From Nocardiopsis endophytica (lineage in GTDB: Bacteria > Actinomycetota > Actinomycetes > Streptosporangiales > Streptosporangiaceae): a stretch of 61,405 bases of DNA. The stretch lies in assembly GCF_027706725.1 (NCBI RefSeq), contig NZ_JAQFWQ010000035.1, positions 1 to 61,405 on the forward strand, given 5' to 3'. This document shows positions 58,385 to 61,405 of the stretch, in pieces; within the stretch, counting starts at the first letter, position 1; the number at the start of each line of letters is the position of its first letter. Position numbers and translations under genes: made by a program. Under the pieces are notes generated by a model. The model made no database searches and had not been told where the DNA came from. It saw only the letters and a program-made list of their open reading frames with translations.

Positions 58385-59422
58385 TCACCCCGGCAGGTCC
58401 AGCCAGCCCGTGCGCACGTACCAGTGGCCCCCCGCCGCCACATGGTCGGCGGTCGCGCGCTCCAGGCGGGTGGCGCGGCGCGCGCCCCCCGGGTCGGTGT
58501 CAGGGCGGTTGTGCACGAAGCGGAACACGTCCGCATCCCCCGGCGCCGCCTCCTCCACCAGCGTGAACAGCTCCTGGAACCCGGCGATGTTGCTCCCCGC
58601 GCCCAACATGTCGGGCACCTGGGGGTCCAGCAGCCACGACGAGCACGTGGCCACCGGGTAGTCGGCCCCCAGGGCGTCACGGAAGAAGGGGCGGGCGCGC
58701 TTGAGCGAGTCGCGCACCGCCTCGGCCTCCAGCCGGGCCCCCGTCGGGATGTGGATGCGCAGGCACGGCTCCCCCGGGTACAGGTCGCCGCGCCCCAGCG
58801 CGCGGGCGCGGTCGGCGTCGAACCAGCGCACCGAGGCCTGGGTGCCCAGCAGGTTCGGCTCGAACTGCAACCGGCCCAGCTCGTACAGGCCCGACCGGAA
58901 CTGCAGCGCCACCCACCCCGCGGTCTCCAAACCGGCGCCGCCGAACATGCGGCGGTTGGCCGCGACCTGGCGGCCCACGTCGCGCAGCGTGGCGAAGGTG
59001 ACCTCGTCCGGTGCCCCCAGGGACCGCTGGTGCTCCACGTACCAGGGCAGCGACACCGCGAACGCGACGATGGGCGCGCACCGGGCCCGCGCGTCCCCGG
59101 CGCACTGCAGGGCGGGCCAGTCCTGCCAGACCGGGTGGGTCCCGGCGTCGGCGGCGGCGCGCGCCGCCATGCGCTCGACCAGGTACAGCAGCCCCGGCGG
59201 CCAGGAGGCGTCCGGCCAGGCGGCCAGGACCTCGTCCAGGTCGGCGGCGTCGAGCGCGAAGGGCTCCAGCAGGGCCCCGGGGTCGGCGGCGAGCGGGTCG
59301 GCCGCGCCCTTGTCCGACGGGTGGGGCAGGCGGGCCGCGGCGTCCAGCCACCGGGCGGCATCGACCCCCAGCCCGTGGCGTTCGCACAGGTCACCGGTGT
59401 CGGGCGTCGGGTGGTCGTGCAT
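58385..59422 (-). CDS. Two-domain acyltransferase (NAT_N / GNAT_C type)
   Basis: This is a 345-residue protein. The N-terminal part is helical with LDEVLAAWPDASWPPGLLYL and matches the N-acyltransferase N-terminal domain. The C-terminal 150 residues (EPCLRIHIPTGARLEAEAVR, RARPFFRDALGADYPVATCS followed by SWLLDPQVPDMLG) match the GNAT-like C-terminal domain. The acceptor and acyl donor are unknown. ATG at 59422 has GGGGAGGGGAGAGG upstream. It is divergent from an AMP-ligase gene, so the two may be co-regulated and act in one acylation pathway (inference). Confidence 0.8.
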   Translation of the reverse strand: MHDHPTPDTGDLCERHGLGVDAARWLDAAARLPHPSDKGAADPLAADPGALLEPFALDAADLDEVLAAWPDASWPPGLLYLVERMAARAAADAGTHPVWQDWPALQCAGDARARCAPIVAFAVSLPWYVEHQRSLGAPDEVTFATLRDVGRQVAANRRMFGGAGLETAGWVALQFRSGLYELGRLQFEPNLLGTQASVRWFDADRARALGRGDLYPGEPCLRIHIPTGARLEAEAVRDSLKRARPFFRDALGADYPVATCSSWLLDPQVPDMLGAGSNIAGFQELFTLVEEAAPGDADVFRFVHNRPDTDPGGARRATRLERATADHVAAGGHWYVRTGWLDLPG

Positions 59423-59551
59423 CGGGCCTCTCCCCTCCCCGGGTGCGGGGCGTGGGCCCCCGTGGATGAGGGCACCATCACACACCAAGGCATACTCTTA
59501 TACCGAACGCCACCAACATCCCAATACCGTAGAAATCGAGGACGCCCACCG
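59423..59551. promoter_or_regulatory. Divergent promoter region
   Basis: This AT-richer stretch holds CATACT, TATACC and AATACC boxes at 59488-59530, which could serve both the acyltransferase (minus) and the AMP-ligase (plus) genes. No clear operator palindrome is seen. Confidence 0.45.
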
Positions 59552-61147
59552 ATGCCCACCCCGGCGCAGCAGGTACACGACTGGCTGGCCACGTACGACG
59601 CCCCGACCGCATCGGTGGCCCACCTGCTCTGCGACCGGCATCCCGGCTCGGCCGCCGCCATCACCGAGATCGGCGAGGACCTGGAGCCCGAGGTGCACAC
59701 CTTCGCCGACCTGGCCCGCCGCTCGGGCCGCCTGGCCGCGGGCATGGCGCGCCTGGGCATCGGCCCCGGCGACCGGGTGGCCACCCTGCTGGACCGCGGC
59801 TTCGACCTGGCCGCCACCGCCGTGGCCGCATGGAGGCTGGGCGCCGTGCACGTCCCGCTGCTCACCGCGCTGGCCCCCGCCGCGATCGGCACCCGCCTGG
59901 CCGGGGCGCGCGCCCGCCTGGTCGTCTGCGAGGAACGCGTCCGCCACAAGCTGCAGGACGCAGGCCCCTGGCGGGTGGCGGTGGCCGGCAGCGGAGGCCT
60001 GGCCGGGGACCTCACCCTGGACGGGCTGGCCGCCGGCACCGGCCCCGTCCCCCGCGCCGAGGCCGTCGGCGGCTCGGCCCCCTTCCTGCACCTGTACTCC
60101 CCCGGCCCCGGCGGCGTCCCCCGCGGATTCGAGGTGCCCGTGCGGGCCCTGGCCGCCTTCCACTCCCACTTCCGGTACGGGCTGGACGTCGCCCAGGACG
60201 ACGTGTACTGGAACACCCACGACCCCAACTGGCACTACGGGCTGTACTTCGGGCTGGTGGCGCCCCTGCTGGCCGGCCACGCCGCCCTCCAGCTGCGCGC
60301 CGTCCCCGACCCCGAGCTCGTCCTGGACGTCCTCGCCGAACAGCAGGTCACCAACCTGGTGGCCGCGCCAACCCTGTACCGGACGCTGCGCTCGACCGTG
60401 AAGACGCTGCCGCCCGAGGTGGCGGTGCGGCGCCTGTCCAGCGCGGGCGAGCCGCTGCCCGAAGGGGTCGTGGAGTGGGCCGGCGACGTGTTCGGCGCGC
60501 CGGTGCGCGACCACTACGGGCAGGCCGAGCTGGGCGTGTGCGTGGGCCAGCACCAGCACCCGGACGCGGCCGCGGAGGTGCCGCCGGGCTCCCAGGGCAC
60601 GGGCCTGCCCGGATGGTCGGTGGCGGTGCTCGACCCCTTCGACGACGTGGAGGCCGCCCCCGGGGTCCTGGGGCGGGTGGCCGTCGACGCCCGGGACAGC
60701 GCCGTGTACTGGTTCAGGGGCTACACCGGCGACCCCGGGGCCCGGCTGACCCCCGACGGGCGCTGGTTCGTCACCGCCGACACCGCGGTGCGCGACCGCC
60801 AGGGGTGCTTCTTCTTCTCCTCGCGCGACGAGGAGGCGATCCTGGCCTCGGGCTACCGGATCGTGCCGGGAGACGTGGAGACGGCGCTGCTGGAGCACCC
60901 CGACGTCGTCGAGGCGGCGGTCTACGGCGCCCCGGACGGGACGGGCGGCCAGACGGTGGCCGCGACCGTGGTGCTGGCCGACGGCGCCCAAGCCGGCCCC
61001 GAGCTCGCCGAGAAGCTGCGGGAGCTGGTGCGGGGCCGGTTCGCCGAGCACGCCTACCCGCGCACGATCGACTTCGTGGAGGAGCTGCCCAAGTCCCCCT
61101 CCGGCAAGATCCGCCGCTCCCGCCTGGGCCCGCGCACCCGGGGGTAG
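59552..61147 (+). CDS. AMP-dependent synthetase/ligase (acyl-CoA synthetase-like) with altered P-loop
   Basis: This 531-residue protein adenylates a carboxylic acid and probably passes it to CoA. Motifs in order: a P-loop LHLYSPGPGGVPRGFEV (usual YTSGTTGxPKG, with SGTTG changed), NWHYGLYFGLVAPLLAG, A5 motif RDHYGQAELG, TADTAVRD for TGD, SRDEEAILASGYRIVPGDVE for the hinge, and the catalytic Lys in KSPSGKIRRS. All but the P-loop are good, so it is probably active with altered ATP handling. The ATG follows GAGGA. It is divergent from the GNAT_C acyltransferase. Confidence 0.83.
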   Translation: MPTPAQQVHDWLATYDAPTASVAHLLCDRHPGSAAAITEIGEDLEPEVHTFADLARRSGRLAAGMARLGIGPGDRVATLLDRGFDLAATAVAAWRLGAVHVPLLTALAPAAIGTRLAGARARLVVCEERVRHKLQDAGPWRVAVAGSGGLAGDLTLDGLAAGTGPVPRAEAVGGSAPFLHLYSPGPGGVPRGFEVPVRALAAFHSHFRYGLDVAQDDVYWNTHDPNWHYGLYFGLVAPLLAGHAALQLRAVPDPELVLDVLAEQQVTNLVAAPTLYRTLRSTVKTLPPEVAVRRLSSAGEPLPEGVVEWAGDVFGAPVRDHYGQAELGVCVGQHQHPDAAAEVPPGSQGTGLPGWSVAVLDPFDDVEAAPGVLGRVAVDARDSAVYWFRGYTGDPGARLTPDGRWFVTADTAVRDRQGCFFFSSRDEEAILASGYRIVPGDVETALLEHPDVVEAAVYGAPDGTGGQTVAATVVLADGAQAGPELAEKLRELVRGRFAEHAYPRTIDFVEELPKSPSGKIRRSRLGPRTRG

Positions 61148-61405
61148 GTCGGCCGGGCCGGGGGTTGTGGGCCCCTCCGTGATGGTCTCGGGGAAGACGA
61201 TGCTGGAACCGCCCCCTCAAGCTTCGGGTCTCGCGGCGCGGGTGGGCGGGGCGGAACAGCGGGTACCCCGCTTCAGGGCCCCGGCCGGGCGCCGGGCCGC
61301 CGGGGTGTGGGGTGGACGGCGGCGACGAGGACGGGTGGGCGGCCCGTGGCGCAGCGCTGTCGGGCGCGGCGCGTGCGCGTGGTCGCCGTTGAAGGGCGGC
61401 GACGG
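61148..61405. repeat. Third copy of the LR direct repeat plus partial palindromic element
   Basis: From about 61260 (GGTACCCCGCTTCAGG) to the window end the sequence matches 38634-38775 closely, including GCTGTCGGGCGCGGCGCGTG at 61356. GATGGTCTCGGGGAAG at 61181 looks like one arm of the GATCTCG palindromic family. The element continues beyond the window. Confidence 0.7.

Noticed and set aside
1-61405. Antibiotic biosynthetic gene cluster
   Set aside because: There are no PKS, NRPS, terpene, lanthipeptide or similar core genes; resistance-type genes are scattered and individually regulated.
1-61405. tRNA or rRNA genes
   Set aside because: I looked for the conserved T-arm GTTCRAnnC with a matching acceptor stem and found none that fold; no rRNA signature was seen.

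Overview
The window is about 61 kb of very GC-rich actinobacterial chromosome (well above 70% G+C by eye). GTG and ATG starts are mixed, third codon positions are almost all G/C, and many genes begin 6-8 nt after a TAnnnT -10 box, which marks leaderless transcripts. SNF2/SWIM, Methyltransf_19, Spo0M, a WhiB7-like promoter and an InhA-like FabI all fit a filamentous actinomycete. A Nocardiopsis-like organism is my best guess, but the genus is inference. I see no rRNA, tRNA, CRISPR array or replication origin.

Layout. 0-9.5 kb: fabI, a membrane protein, a HAD protein, a divergent MarR/MFS pair with a tandem operator, a methyltransferase, a stand-alone TnpB element, two GNAT enzymes and an ACT protein. 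9.5-20 kb: a translationally coupled SNF2 helicase/SWIM protein pair, a secreted GH18 chitinase with a palindromic operator candidate, an Erm rRNA methyltransferase with a WhiB7-type promoter and leaderless leader peptide, a Methyltransf_19 protein and an alkylsulfatase. 20-30.6 kb: a region rich in efflux and regulation, with TetR/DoxX, TetR-ABC exporter, a HipA-like kinase/DUF3037 pair, MarR-MFS, and a Bcr/CflA MFS behind a hairpin. 30.7-38.5 kb: secreted M14 peptidase, Spo0M, an acyl-CoA-synthetase-like protein lacking its catalytic signatures, a two-component system and an SDR. 38.5-53 kb: repeats, small membrane proteins, two tyrosine recombinases, an ankyrin protein, an amino-acid permease, a toxin-antitoxin-like pair, a hydrolase, exonuclease III and a membrane acyltransferase-like protein. 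53-61.4 kb: a 1.2-kb stretch with little coding signal, methyltransferase, paralogous membrane protein, arginase-like enzyme, and a divergent GNAT_C acyltransferase / AMP-ligase pair.

Shared themes. Several loci look like antibiotic or xenobiotic defence (erm, three MFS exporters, one ABC exporter, a PAT-like acetyltransferase), and most have their own local regulator and visible operator. Between genes there are at least two dispersed repeat families. One is palindromic with GTTGATCTCG / CGAGATCAAC ends. The other is a direct repeat of 100-150 bp. A third two-copy element (AGATCTACGnCATAAAGGCCGG box plus terminal hairpin) may be a structured RNA. Nothing here forms a classical biosynthetic cluster or a complete prophage. 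The best candidates for something under-described are the erm leader, the palindromic element family (including a nested 230-bp array), the two-copy RNA-like element, the HipA-like/DUF3037 module and the two degenerate adenylate-forming proteins.
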